Source of the DNA: Flammula alnicola
Taxonomy: Eukaryota > Basidiomycota > Agaricomycetes > Agaricales > Strophariaceae
Assembly (NCBI GenBank): GCA_015499995.1
Contig: JADNRV010000061.1
Location: forward strand, 186,001-250,000
Length of the DNA stretch: 64,000 nucleotides
Direction: 5' to 3'
Part shown: positions 12,120 to 25,336 of the stretch, one piece after another
How the letters are laid out: every line of letters starts with the position of its first letter
Numbering within the stretch: the stretch's first letter is position 1
Notes under the pieces: generated by a model
Seen by the model: the letters and a program-made list of their open reading frames with translations, nothing else
Databases searched by the model: none
What the model was told of the DNA's origin: nothing
Made by a program: the position numbers and the translations under genes

Positions 12120-12496
12120 GGTGTCGGCGGCGGACGAAGATGGGAGGAAGCAACAAGGTGCACCAGAACAATATCAGTACTACATGTATGTAATAAAGCA
12201 GAAGCATGTGAATCTGCCATCTGGAACAAATAATTGCAAATATCCCCCTTTGATCATAACCACCTCGGACCTGTCGTCGAATTTCATGTCGCTCCACTCG
12301 AGGAAAAATTAAAAACATCGAGTTTCTAGGTTCCACCAAATACTCGGCATTTTCGATGAAGAGAAGGTGAGCGAGGGGTAGCTATGTGCTATCAGGACAA
12401 TCAAATTCGTAAGCCCCAAAACATTGTTCGAATCTTGCCAAATATAACTCTACTCTACTCGTTGGCGGTCAGACTCAATTGCCTCCAGGGCGAGAG

Positions 12497-13178
12497 TTAT
12501 CGGTTATGATTGACATGAGACCACGTCGACGCTGCGGGTTGGATGTCTCTCGGTGATATTTCACAGAGCCGCTCTTCTTCAATGTCGTCATGAGCCTTGC
12601 TGGGGAGGAAAGGTGGCTAATTAGAGGAATCAGCACACATGCTAGGCCATTTCATCACACGATGGCTGGAACGGTACGTATGTCAGATCACTTCGATGTT
12701 CCTATGATTATCTTCCGGTCCGGACAGCTTGAACAATAGTAAGAATGCCTTAGAATGTTGAACGGGTTCTAGGAAGACGTTGGTGAAATTCCTTGCCTCC
12801 ACAGATCGTATGCATCGCACCTGCCAGCAATGTCCGCGCCAGACAGAAGTCCAACTCGGCATCACATTGACGGGACTTGAAACGGCCAGTGTCATATCAC
12901 AGAGTATCACAAGTATGTGAAGATGTGAGAGAGAAAGAAGACCCCGAGGACTGAACGAAATATCTGGAACGTTTCCTGGCACGAAGCGATATCTCTTACT
13001 TACATACTCCGATCAGTACAGGCTGAGTACTGCCGTTTGGAAGGGGCCCTCGAAGTGGACTCGTGACCATTTGTCGGAAGAGCTTTCGTAAATGAAGCGC
13101 AGAGCGAGTCGTACCGAAGCCCCGCCGGCTTACTGAAAATCTTCGTCCAGGGCTGTTCATACCGACACCAGCACCCAT
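12497..13178 (-). CDS. unrecognised multi-exon gene (tentative)
   Basis: A tentative gene read leftwards. An exon from about 13178 encodes a basic Ser/Arg-rich segment (GRRFSVSRRGFGTTRSALHL). After a likely intron at 13011, a second exon (about 12960-12690) encodes HSKAFLLLFKLSGPEDNHRN. A possible last exon begins after the TTAG acceptor near 12615 and encodes KAHDDIEEERLCEISPRD before a stop at 12497. I recognise no family. Splice sites and both ends are uncertain, and the true gene may be larger. Confidence 0.3.
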
Positions 13179-14958
13179 CGCCGAATCGCTATAACTCCTC
13201 TCGATGCCAGTAAGTCAGCATATTCTCCTCTACAACATATACAATCCGTTGGTATTCACGAGCGTCCAAAATAGATGCAGAATCACCGACATATTATGTC
13301 CGTAGATCACGCGCCATCCTCGTATGATTTAGAAATGCGATAGTGGGAGACAGATGTTCGCACAATAGCCCTTCGCGAAGTTCGCGTGCTGGTCGAGCAG
13401 GGGGTGGGAGCAGAGGAAGCAGAGGAAACCAGCCACGGAATGCTTTGAGGCTGTTGCAGTCCACAACGCAGGGAAATTTGTGATTTGGGAAACCCATAAT
13501 TGAATTCCCTGTTCCTCAATCACTTGACTATTCTCTGTGATAATGGGCACAGAACTGGAATGCGCCTTGGGATCTTGAGCAGTCTTTTGGATCTGTGGGG
13601 CAGCTTCTTGTAGCTAGTCGAGTTGGATGGGGCTGTGGGTGGAAGAGGGCGTGCTTTCTATGATTATGGAGGAGGGTAGGGCTGGGGTAGCGGATCCATG
13701 GAGAGATTAGCGAGAGATTGGGTTATATCCTGGGTGTTATATTGAGGAGCGTTGACTTGATAAGCCCAGGGAGATGGATTATAGCCACTCATTTCGATCT
13801 TCCGTGAATTCGCCCCAAGGGGGTGCCGGGATTAGAATGCCGGACCAGGGGATGGTTAGTTAGTCCTGCCGCAGGCCCCGAAAAAAAAAATCTGACCCCT
13901 CCAGGACGGGTCCAGAAAATGGCATTTTAGGTGTTTTGAGCGACATAGAACACATATAAATGTTGTACAAATGATGTGAATTGGAAAGACAAGGTTTTAG
14001 AACATAAAATACTACTACCAAGTGCCAATTTCCCAAATAGGGTTGATTAAGGCTCAAGCTTGAGATCAATCACGCAAGAAAATTGTAGCAGAGGCAACTG
14101 CCCATGTCTATGCCTGTCACCTTTTACCTCCATATTTATCTATCACTTCAAATCCATATGCAACCTGCAGATGAGGTACGGAACCAAATTTCATTCACAT
14201 TGTAGTAGTATCAATGCTGACGGGATGGTTGACTGTCCGGAATGTGGGGGTAAAGTGAACCTTGGGACTGTGTGCATCTCTAACCATGAAACACCATATT
14301 GGCAGTAATGCATGTGTAAACGCAAAGAGGAAACGAGATAAAGCTGAGGCGCAAAGCCAGAAATGTCAAAAAAGGTGACGTAGTACTACCATATATAGTA
14401 TATTGGATCACGTGTATGATTACGTAGTTAGTTAGTCCCTCGAGACACACCGGTTTGAAAAAATCCAACCCTAGGTCGGATATTTTATTCCTTGCACCCC
14501 CTTGATTCGCCCCGCAGCTGCCCGGCTAACGGCGAATCTCTTCCACGGACCACCACTGCCTTCGTTCTTTGACGCCAGACAGGAAAATCCGCAGCATGTA
14601 GTCCAGAGACTGAAGCACCCATCTGCGTCTGCCTCTGGGAGACTGAGTTCGACAGTTGAGCTGACAAGAATGAGGAGACTTCCCCTTCTCGCCGTGGCTC
14701 GCCTTTTCACCAAAGAACAACGCCCCTCCGTCACCTCAAGACCCAAATGAACTGCTTCCTGCGTCGAATTCGTGCGAGGACCAGTTACTAACGTTGGAAA
14801 CGAAACGCCATCCTAATGCGTGACTCAATTGTACATCACGAGCTGCCTACACCCACACTGATGCGCCAAGCTACAAGGGTGCTATTCAACTTGTATTCAA
14901 CTCTTCCGTATAACTATTGTTCGGCACGTCACCCATCGACCAACTGCTTTCAACAACC
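13179..14958. other. gene-poor stretch
   Basis: About 1.8 kb without a convincing gene. Short open frames at 14060-14308 (plus, with one CPECGG motif) and around 14471-14750 (both strands) show no intron context or homologue that I know. A run of ten A lies near 13880. Confidence 0.4.
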
Positions 14959-15645
14959 ATGACGAGCCCTTCTGACCACTCCGCTGTAGTCGATTTGTTA
15001 TGTCAGTCGTGGCAAGCAGACTCATTCGAGGGAAATGTAATCCTATTGAATCCAGACGGGACTGGAGAGGTATGTCAGACCACTATTACTCAGACAGCAT
15101 CCAAAGCATCAGCTAAGCATACATATCAGATTGTTTCGCGTGCAGAAGCAAACCTCTGGCTTGCAGCACATATCAGCTGGAAAATTGTCAAATCCGGCGG
15201 CGTCCAAGAGACGCCAGCTCCAACGCAGTCTTTCCTCGACAAATTGATATCAAGCCCTCCAACGTCGAAGGTCTTGGTCGGGACTATGATAGAGATTACA
15301 ATTACGAAACGCCAAGCACCCTTGTCCCTTGTCATCATAGGCGCAGATCATGCTAACATGATTGGCGGACATCTCTTCTTAGAAAGCGCTTTCGAACCCA
15401 AACAATTCAATATCACTGTCGAGCGCGGGGAGTTCATGGCCCCTCTCAATGTGAAGTCGCGTTATATACCATCCCCCGTCTTTGGCCTGCGCATGACGTT
15501 CGATAAATCGCCGTATCCGCCGATGGAGTCTTGGATACCGGAGCAAGCAGATATGTTGGAGAGCATACGGCAGTTTGAGAAGACGTGTTTTGTTGCCCAG
15601 AGGCTGGATGACACTCAGCGACGAGGCGGCTGTGTCTCCATGTAA
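14959..15645 (+). CDS. single-exon protein with C-terminal CaaX box
   Basis: One uninterrupted frame of 228 residues from ATG 14959 (an upstream in-frame ATG at 14917 would add 14). It begins MTSPSDHSAVVDLLCQSW and contains ESAFEPKQFNITVERGEF and RYIPSPVFGLRMTFDKSPYP. It has no signal peptide or membrane segment. The last residues are RRGGCVSM, a classic CaaX box; with a final Met this predicts farnesylation and membrane attachment. I do not recognise the family. Its 3' end lies 300 bp before the Hsp70-like copy B on the same strand. The lack of introns contrasts with most neighbours. Confidence 0.65.
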   Translation: MTSPSDHSAVVDLLCQSWQADSFEGNVILLNPDGTGEVCQTTITQTASKASAKHTYQIVSRAEANLWLAAHISWKIVKSGGVQETPAPTQSFLDKLISSPPTSKVLVGTMIEITITKRQAPLSLVIIGADHANMIGGHLFLESAFEPKQFNITVERGEFMAPLNVKSRYIPSPVFGLRMTFDKSPYPPMESWIPEQADMLESIRQFEKTCFVAQRLDDTQRRGGCVSM

Positions 15646-15944
15646 TAAGTACGTGTAGTTGTATTAACAATAACATCCCTCCGAATCGTCGCTTGCTTGA
15701 AGTTATACTTAACGAGAGGGAGATCCTAGTATCCTATTGCGAATTGGAGATATATGCTTGCAAGCCGCAATGGAGTTCAGGTTTGTATATCCGACCTACG
15801 TTGGACACTTAGGCTGGGTAGTGGGTCCTGAGTGGGTCCAGCAGTGATCCCATGATAGTATCATCAACTCACACGTAAGGACTTCTGTTGCGTCGCATAC
15901 AACTTGGCGAATCTCTTCGATCCTCCCACTTTATCGATACCACG

Positions 15945-17118
15945 ATGTTCGTCGTTGGAATCGCCATCTCTCCGGACGTGGAGAATCAGAACAAATACAG
16001 CATCTCAGTGACTCTCGTCTCGTCAGCAGACGGATCGGTCATTGGGACTAAATCGTCCTCAGAGGCATCGACAACCTCCACCCTTGCGGCGACACTTAGA
16101 TTCCTTCTTGCGGAATTCAGAGATCCCGAGCCGAAATACTATCTCGGGTCTTTCTCTAGTGCCCTATCCCCAGACAGATTTCACGATGTCTTGGAGGCAT
16201 TCAAAGGGTATATGGGATTTCTCCCGATTACATACGGACAGGCATTCTATTCCACTCTTCCGGAGGCGGAGAATACATCTCTGATCGTATTCCTCTACCT
16301 TTCTGCATCCCATATTTCCTGTCAATATATTCGCAACATCGATGTCAAGAAGGACGGCCGACTCACACCCACCATTGTTTACGAAACAAATATTACACTC
16401 ACAGGCGAGGGTGGATTGGAAGACGCGCTGAAAGAGGTGCTATCCTATGGAATTTCGCAAGGACCTATCACGCGAATCCTATTGGATTATCCCCCTAGAC
16501 TTGGATCGTTGACGGAACGTGCTGAAATGACCATATCACATCTCTTCCCTAATGCACCAATGATCTCATCCACTCTTTCCATAATCTCGCATGGCGCAGC
16601 AATATTCAAATATATCAAGTGGAGCCATCCTGCTCCTCGGAAACTTGGACAATACGCAGTTTTCGTCCCTGTCAGTGTCACCACGTCCAATGGAACCGCT
16701 GTTGTTTTAGTTCCAAATGGTTATAGGATTCCGATGGACCAATACATTACCTTGACCACTTCGGTTAAGAATCAGACCAGCGCCACCGTCCAACTCCTTC
16801 TCGGGAACCATCCTGGCAAAGGACAACCTCGAGCGCGGGACTGTCGTGTTGAACGGGTTGAAGCCTTTGCCTAAGGGTGCGGCAAGAATCCGAATTTATA
16901 TCAAAATCAAAGCGGGAACTAGTTGGCGTGAAGCTGCAGATATTACGGTGGAGCAAGAAGGTGGACCGAGCAAGGGATTCATGTTCCCTAGATTCTTTTC
17001 CGGTCTGACTGAAGACGAGAAGGCCAAATACGTTCCCGAGATTGAGGAAGACGATGATGACGAGGGGGAGACTATGGAGGAAAGATCTGAGAAAATTAGC
17101 GGAGAGCTTCCAGAGTAA
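15945..17118 (+). pseudogene. Hsp70-like protein, copy B (frameshifted)
   Basis: From ATG 15945 the frame MFVVGIAISPDVENQNKYS is open to 16874, longer than in copy A, and includes GGLEDALKEVLSYGISQGP and LVPNGYRIPMDQYITLTTS. At about 16813 copy B has CATCCTGGC where copy A has CATCCTTTGGC. This two-base deletion breaks the frame before the stretch VLNGLKPLPKGAARIRIYI, which continues in another frame to the TAA at 17116-17118 with an acidic C terminus (PEIEEDDDDEGE). The lesion differs from those in copy A, so each copy is intact where the other is broken. Similarity to Hsp70 is inferred from the substrate-binding-like end. The alternative to decay is an assembly error at each site. Confidence 0.6.
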
Positions 17119-17666
17119 AAATAGAGTATCATTCGTAAAATGCCCTCGAGTTGTGTTATAGTCGTAAAGCCATTGAAAACCGTAATTAAATAAACAATCT
17201 ACTCCACCTCAGACAAATTCAATGATGGACAATGTTCCCTCACGCGTTCTCTATCCAAGGCTCTTCATGACGAAGTGGGTTTTTCGTCTACAAGTAACCT
17301 CGGATCACACTCTGCGACCGTGAGACTTCTTACGAATTCGATAGCAAGGCTTTCAGCACCGCTTGCTCTGCAACAACTATCATCATGGACCCGGCTGATT
17401 ACAACTTGAACGTTTGAACCCTCGCCCGCTCAGACGTTGAGTGCTGGATTATACGATGACTGCGTACAAAATGGCATGAACGCCATTCAGACTCTCTCGG
17501 AGCGTTTATTGACGCCACGTCGGCTCATAATAGCTTTCACTCAGAAAAACTAAACATAACACTCAACCCACGCTGCTGGCAAGTGTTTACTTCATACGCC
17601 AAACGTTCATATAAAGGGACATGTACACTGCTACCTTTGAGAATCTCGTACTTTCCCAATCGAATC
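17119..17666. other. intergenic region
   Basis: The first 60 bases are the duplicated 3' flank of the Hsp70-like gene (compare 240-313). The rest is the presumed promoter of the carboxylesterase. A TATA-like ATATAAAG occurs at about 17610. Nothing else is seen. Confidence 0.45.
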
Positions 17667-19939
<2,273 letters not shown>

Positions 19940-20060
19940 GGAGAAGAATGAGGGCTCTTCGAGAAAGCAGGAAAATAAAAATTTTACGTATACGTTCAAG
20001 ATGATATATGTACCAGTAGAACAACAAATCAACGTGATACACTGACCAAGAAAACACTGA

Positions 20061-20366
20061 CAGTGCCTTGCATATCAAACTGCACACGGATTTTTTTTTT
20101 CAACTTGGAAGTGATAGTGCCTCATGGCATGCCTCGGCTGCCAAAAAATCGAATTCCAGGGCCCAGTTTTCTGCCAGAGGAGCCCCTTGCACATCGGAAT
20201 CAAAACTTCACAAAAAAAAATGGCCTTTGGCAACACAGAGACGGAGGTGGGAGCCTCCGCCAACTCTCGGCACACACCCGCCGAGAGGCACCATCAATTT
20301 GTCAGCAAGTTCAAAAAAAAATCGATGTGCGCACTGCACTGTGCAGTTTGATATGTAACGTCACTG
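20061..20366. mobile_element. MITE-like foldback element (306 bp)
   Basis: The segment starts CAGTG and ends CACTG. The sequence CATATCAAACTGCACA at 20071-20086 recurs inverted at 20340-20355. Beyond it, poly-T/poly-A runs and CAACTTGG/GTGCCTC blocks also pair imperfectly, so the arms reach about 75-100 bp with small insertions. There is no coding capacity. Terminal CAGTG would fit a hAT-like element, but I see no 8-bp target duplication. Confidence 0.6.
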
Positions 20367-20610
20367 TAAATGCGCTCTGTCGATGAAGCATAGTATATCG
20401 ACGTTAACTAGTTAACTCCCCATTCCACAGTAGCACAGCCATTCAGCCATTGTCACTGTTGAAGTGAATGTGGTAACGTCGCGTAAGGAATATGTCGACT
20501 GAAAATCTACGACAGCCGAAGAAGAGATAATAGAGGAGTATGTAACACTCCGAAGACCATGATCGGAAGTATGACTCCCGTTTAGCATATGAATGCCTGC
20601 GCTTATGCCT

Positions 20611-20850
20611 TCAGATTCGCGTCGTCCACTTATCCGACGGCTTTAGAATTGGGGCTGGCGCTGAAGCGTGAGGGATAGGAGGATAGGCAAATGGGAAGTG
20701 TTTCTCTTTGTTGAGATTTGCTCCAGGATAATAGAGATGGTCCCAGCTCGAGGATGAAGAAGTCGATGAAGAAGTCGATTTCTTCTTTTTCTCCTCCTCG
20801 AAGTTGTCCAAAGTGCGTTTCTTTTCCGGCCGAGCTAGCCTATATGTCAA
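20611..20850 (-). pseudogene. fragment of the shared zinc-finger N-terminal scaffold
   Basis: The frame encodes KKSTSSSTSSSSS followed by YYPGANLNKEKHFPFAYP, closely matching the scaffold of the C2H2 gene at 22773-23940 (KKSTSSSSSYGTPSS and YYPGANLNNKDQEDFPFAYP). No zinc finger follows. It abuts the broken coiled-coil gene and looks like a stray partial duplicate. Confidence 0.6.
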
Positions 20851-20929
20851 GGCTTGGCATGTCCTCCCTGGCCGCCTTCTCCTTCTGCTTCAGCTCTTTC
20901 TCGTGGCGGCATCGAGCAGACTCTCGCTC

Positions 20930-22258
20930 TCATATCTCGGCCTCTCCAAGATCCTCCGAGTCACCATCCTCGTCCATACGAATCTGAATCACGCTTAGTA
21001 GCCACATGAGGCGAGGCACCTGTAGGATACTTGCCCCCGAACTGACAGATCCAGTCCGGGGCTTCCCTTGTGACGGGATGCTAGTCGGTGGTTTGTTGGG
21101 GGGCGCGGCATTACCAGGTGTACGAGGAGTCGTTGGAGAGGGAACGGAAGTTGGCTTTGTGGAGGTTGACCAAGCTAATGCAGTCGCGCTCCAGGAGGAA
21201 GTACCGCTGTTTCTGTCCGCAGGTGACAGGGCGTTATACTGAGGAGGCTGAGGAGGCGATCTTGACATGGCTGGAGACGTGCCAGGTGACACAGAGAGGA
21301 AGGAGGAACCTGGTCAGGCCTGGTCGTTACCAATGCTATCGTTCCGTGTGCGTTGCTCGGCGCGGTTGCGTTTAATGTTCTCCGCTTGCTGGTGATACTC
21401 ATACTGTTGCAGATAAAAAGCAAGCTCCTCCTCCTTACGCTTAGCGTCTGCTTCTTTCTGTTGCGCCTTCTATTCCATCTGTTTCGCCTCTTCTTCCTTC
21501 TTTCTCGCCTCTGCCTCGCGACGTTTCAGCTCTTCCTCGCGGCGCAATAGAGCAACCTCTCGCTCTCGAATCTCAGCCTCTCGTTTCTGCGTCTCCTCCT
21601 CCAACTGCCTAAGCCTCTCCTGTTTCTCTCTGGCTTTATCTGCAATCCTCTGCGCTTCCAGGTGTAACATCTTGGTTTTCTCAGTGTCCTGCCTCAATTT
21701 CTCTTCCTTCTTCCTCGTCTGTTCCTCCTTCCTCTTCGCCTCCTCCGCTTTTCGCCCAGCCTCCTCTTCCAGCTTCTTCGCGTCGGCGGCTTTCTTCCTC
21801 GCATCCTGTTCTCGCCTGTTCACCTCTCTCTCCTTCCTCTTGGCCTCTTCCTCCTTCCTCTTCACCTCCGCTTCCTTCCTCTTGGCCTCCTCCTCTTTCT
21901 TCTTGACCTCCTCCTCCTTCTTCCTCGCCTCCTCCTCCTTCCTAGCAGCTTCCTTCTCCTGCAGATAATAGGACCAGCCGCGGTCCATAGGATCCCCGGC
22001 GATCCAGCGGCGCTGATTGCGTTCCTTGGTAAGCTCGAGCTGGTACTGCTGGTCAGCGAGCGCCTTGATGTTGCTCATCGCGGCCTTGAACTCGTCCTCG
22101 ATCCGCTTGAGCCCTGCGAGCTGTCTGTCCTTTGAGTCCTGGACCATGGGCCTGACCCCCAGCTCGATGCGTTCCCTCAGCTGCAGTTTCCATTCCTCAT
22201 CTGGCTCGAAATCAGCGCCATCGGATTTGGAGGGGGATTTCCTTGTGGATGTGGCCAT
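20930..22258 (-). pseudogene. long coiled-coil protein with in-frame stop codons
   Basis: From ATG 22258 (MATSTRKSPSKSDGADFE) the frame is open for 262 residues. An N-terminal region is followed by a charged heptad-like coiled coil built of K/R-E-E-E-A repeats. It stops at TAG 21470-21472, yet the same frame continues with coding-like sequence (KAQQKEADAKRKEEELAFYL). It meets TGA at 21314-21316, goes on with SPPQPPQYNALSPADRN, and meets TGA at 20930-20932, after which ERESARCRHEKELKQKEKAA again looks like coiled coil. Each stop is one C-to-T change from CAG or CGA. No splice pair removes the stops neatly. Function is unknown; a structural or tethering role is only a guess. Confidence 0.65.
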
Positions 22259-22552
22259 CGAAGAGCGGCGAGCTTCGGGATTGATAGTGGAGCTGTGGTG
22301 TATGGCTGGGTAAGGAGGGATGCGGGTAGTGGGCGATGTGGGGGAGAGGATGAAGCAGAGATTTAGGTCAACAGATAGAATTCGATAGAAGCTTTCCCCC
22401 TTACATAGGGCACCTCATGTCGATGCTCTCTCTTTCTGTTCCTATGATCATATGGTACTGTATGATGTCGTGCGAACACCGAAGAATGCCAATTCGGAAT
22501 CATCTGTTTTTAATTCTTATCTATGTAAGACGTTCCTTGTTATACTGTGCGT

Positions 22553-22655
22553 GAGCTTTGTCAACACAAGGAACACCTTCGAGTGCCAACGCCACATCGC
22601 TGCTTGGTGCAGTACTGGCAACAATATACGCCCAGAAACCAGGTGAGAAAAAAAG
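22553..22655 (+). pseudogene. chimeric relic of the carboxylesterase
   Basis: The bases from 22559 match the segment of the carboxylesterase at 18868-18925 (VNTTNTFEC region). They are joined directly to a copy of its later exon (CAACAATATACGCC followed by AGAAACCAGGTGAG, compare about 19749-19783). Most of the gene between the two pieces is missing. Confidence 0.65.
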
Positions 22656-22772
22656 ATACGGGAACTGGTCGGAAGATGGATGTCCGAGGAAGAACGAAAT
22701 GGTTATTTGTCGAAGGGCCTACATTGAATGAAGCTCTACTTAAGTAACAGCCTACAAAACACACAGTAGCTA

Positions 22773-23940
22773 CTAGGTGGGAAAATTCGCCGAAGAAGAT
22801 GATGTATGGACGCGATTATGTCGACGAAGGTTAGAGCGTAGATTGAAGGATCTATCACAGCCGTCGAAGTGACAGGGATATGCTGTGGAGAGAAATAGCA
22901 GGTACGCACTATGAGTAGCACTCGAAAGACCATAACGCATAACTCACGTTTACATCCAGGAATATTGCGACCATGAATATTGCGACTGTGCCATATCACA
23001 TCGTCCATCTTCTCAAAATGCTCCCAACAACCAGGTACAGTGCAAGGATAGCCCATCCGACTGCTGCCCACAGGCTTGTCGGGAATGGGCATAGACATCC
23101 CAACCGGTTTCCAACGTCCTGAGCTGCTAGTCTGACCTTCCCCACCTCCCTGAGAGCTTGCATCTTCCGGTGATCTACTTAGCTCAGGATCGGGGCTACT
23201 GCGCTCGGGACTCAGAACATCTACATCCGTTTGATTATTTGATGCCACTGAAGGATACAAGAATGGGAAGTCTTCCGGATCCTTGGAAATGGGCATAGAC
23301 ATCTCAGCCGCTTTCCTCGATCTTCTTAGCTCAGGATCGCGGCTACCGCACTGGGGACTCGGAACGTCCACGTCCATTTGATAATTTGGTGGTGCAACTG
23401 AAGGATACGCGAATGGGAAGTCTTCCTGATCCTTGTTGTTGAGGTTTGCTCCAGGATAATAGAAATTGCTCCCGCTCGCCGATGACCCAGACGCCCTTGA
23501 GTGAGTCGAGCTCGGCGTGCCATAGCTCGAGGATGAAGAAGTTGATTTCTTCCGAGTCCTCTTCCTCGCGAAGTTGTCCAATGTGCTATCCAGGTATTCT
23601 GTTAAATCATCTTGGACTGGCAAACTCTCGTCCGTATCGCTTGGCTCTGCCGCCTTTTCTTTACCTGCACCTCGCATACGACTAAGCCAGCCTCCTACGC
23701 GAGTGCGTGACTTTTTCGAGCTAGAGTTTGAATTGGGTCTGTAAAGGGCAATGGTAAGTTTTTGCCAGTGAATTTGGGTTGGAAAGTGAGTAAAAGACCA
23801 TGAACAAGGTGATCAATGAGCAATCGATAATAGTGGGCACAAGAAAACGAAGTAAAGATTAAGCCTCTTCCCAAAGTTCATTCAATAGATAAATAGGGTA
23901 ACGTACGTGCTAGTAGATGGGACGGGGCGGGGCGTGCCAT
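22773..23940 (-). CDS. two-finger C2H2 zinc-finger transcription factor
   Basis: A small first exon from ATG 23940 (MARPAPSHLLA) probably splices to 23738, although the exact donor is uncertain. The main exon runs to 22948 and the last exon from 22882 to the TAG at 22773. The scaffold has GKEKAAEPSDTDESLPVQ, KKSTSSSSSYGTPSS and two DFPF-YPSVA repeats. Then comes finger 1 (YPCTVPGCWEHFEKMDDVIW, ending HSRNIHG) and, across an intron inside the linker, finger 2 (YPCHFDGCDRSFNLRSNLRR, ending HNRVH). It is presumably a nuclear DNA-binding regulator; the targets are unknown. The scaffold is shared with the GATA gene at 25337-26226. Confidence 0.72.
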
Positions 23941-24570
23941 GTAACTTTTGATAAAGGCCTGGAAAATGAGAAGGGTGTGGTAAGTGACCTGGTTTGCTGC
24001 CTAAAAAGAGAATGCTACAGCGAAACGAGCATCGAATGGGCGTGTAAATAGGCAAATACAGAAACATGCCCCCCCCCCCCCCGACAACTGCCGTTAGTCG
24101 AATCGTGATCCCAGAAACATGCCACTCAATCGTGATATCGTGGGCCTCAGATCCCACTACGCAGGATCCCAGACCTATAGCGGCAAGGGAAACATCGTTT
24201 CCTGGCAAGTTTCGGAGACACTTGCCCTTACATTGCCCTCCGAGAGATTATGAAGGACGGCGATTCACTCACCACAAGCGTTGCAGAGAATTTTGTCGTC
24301 GGGATCAAAGCCATGCCAGGCCGAGCCCAAATAGGTCGGGCCACGCCTCCATAGAGGGGTATGTTTTGCACCGCAGTTCACACACTGGGGACGACCGGTT
24401 GATGCGAAGAAGCCTTGACTATCTTGGGTACGCCGGCATGTCAGCGATGCTATAGAAGTATGTAGAATAGACGTACTGGGTATCTCGCCATTTGGAATTT
24501 GGTTGTTCTCTGACATAGCATTCTGGCTGGACTGCGGCATCCGGGCCATGGTTGACTCGAAGGGAGGCAT
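23882..24570 (-). CDS. GATA-like zinc-finger protein with an enlarged finger loop
   Basis: From ATG 24570 (MPPFESTMARMPQSSQNAM) exon 1 ends near 24480, then an exon from about 24430 encodes ASTGRPQCVNCGAKHTPLWR and later DDKILCNACG, where a GTGAGT donor lies. This is a GATA finger, but 29 residues separate the second and third Cys instead of the usual 17 or 18; the extra stretch includes TYLGSAWHGF. The next exon (from about 24242) gives QCKGKCLRNLPGND in frame, then sequence that looks weak, and the first stop is at 23882, overlapping the neighbour's first exon. The C terminus is therefore uncertain. Confidence 0.55.
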
Positions 24571-24712
24571 TGCCTGATCCGATGTCGAGCGCGATGATAG
24601 CGTGGTATGGGGAGAAAGACGAATTTGAGGACAGAAAAAGGGTAGAGATGTCGCGACGCCTCGATTGGCAACTGATGGGCATTTCTAAAAACGGTATGTG
24701 TATGCTCGGCAC

Positions 24713-25336
24713 GGAGACGGCATGGAGCCCAATTTCATTTTATTCTCCTCTCTTTATTATTCTAGATATAATAAGTAAATGCCTTTCCCCATTGTTTCCC
24801 CATCATACCAAGCTCAAAGAAGCCTTTGTTTATATGTCCAGTGGCCGTTGAAAATGCATATGTATTAAGTGCTAATTTATTTGAGAGAATTTCGCTAGGT
24901 AATTGTCCTGGTCGTCTGATGTTGTCCTCGACAATCATCTCTAGAGTATTGCTGCAGCAGCCCGACAAGTATTGTAAAGATAATCTTCGCAATAAAATCA
25001 AGGGAATTAAGCGCCCGTCTAAATAATCAATCCACTTTCGGGAGCGACACCGTGAAGTTTCTGGATGACAGTGTAACAAACTTTCGAGTCGTGTATAACA
25101 AACCGCATTCGTAGACTAGTAAAATATTTCCGTCATGATCAGCAATAAAGAGGCCAGGCAAATTTCTCTTACAAATTTACTAACGGAACCATTGATCCTT
25201 TCTCGTTCCTGGATTAGGTATTTCTATCTCTGGGAATCATTCAGATATATTTAGAGAGCGTGCAGAAATGACGCACCTCTGTAGACGAGAGTCATCATCA
25301 CCGAGTTCGATCAAAAATCAGAACAATTCTAGCTCT
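24713..25336. other. intergenic region
   Basis: About 600 bp upstream of the GATA-like gene at 24570 and downstream of the next GATA gene. It is AT-rich, with no coding signal I can support. Confidence 0.45.

Noticed and set aside
21672..21968. Plus-strand frame of Ser/Phe/Leu repeats
   Set aside because: It is the complement of the Lys/Glu coiled-coil repeats of the minus-strand gene.
24069..24082. Run of 14 C as a possible element boundary
   Set aside because: A simple homopolymer inside a weak frame; it may even be a sequencing artefact and marks no repeat I can define.
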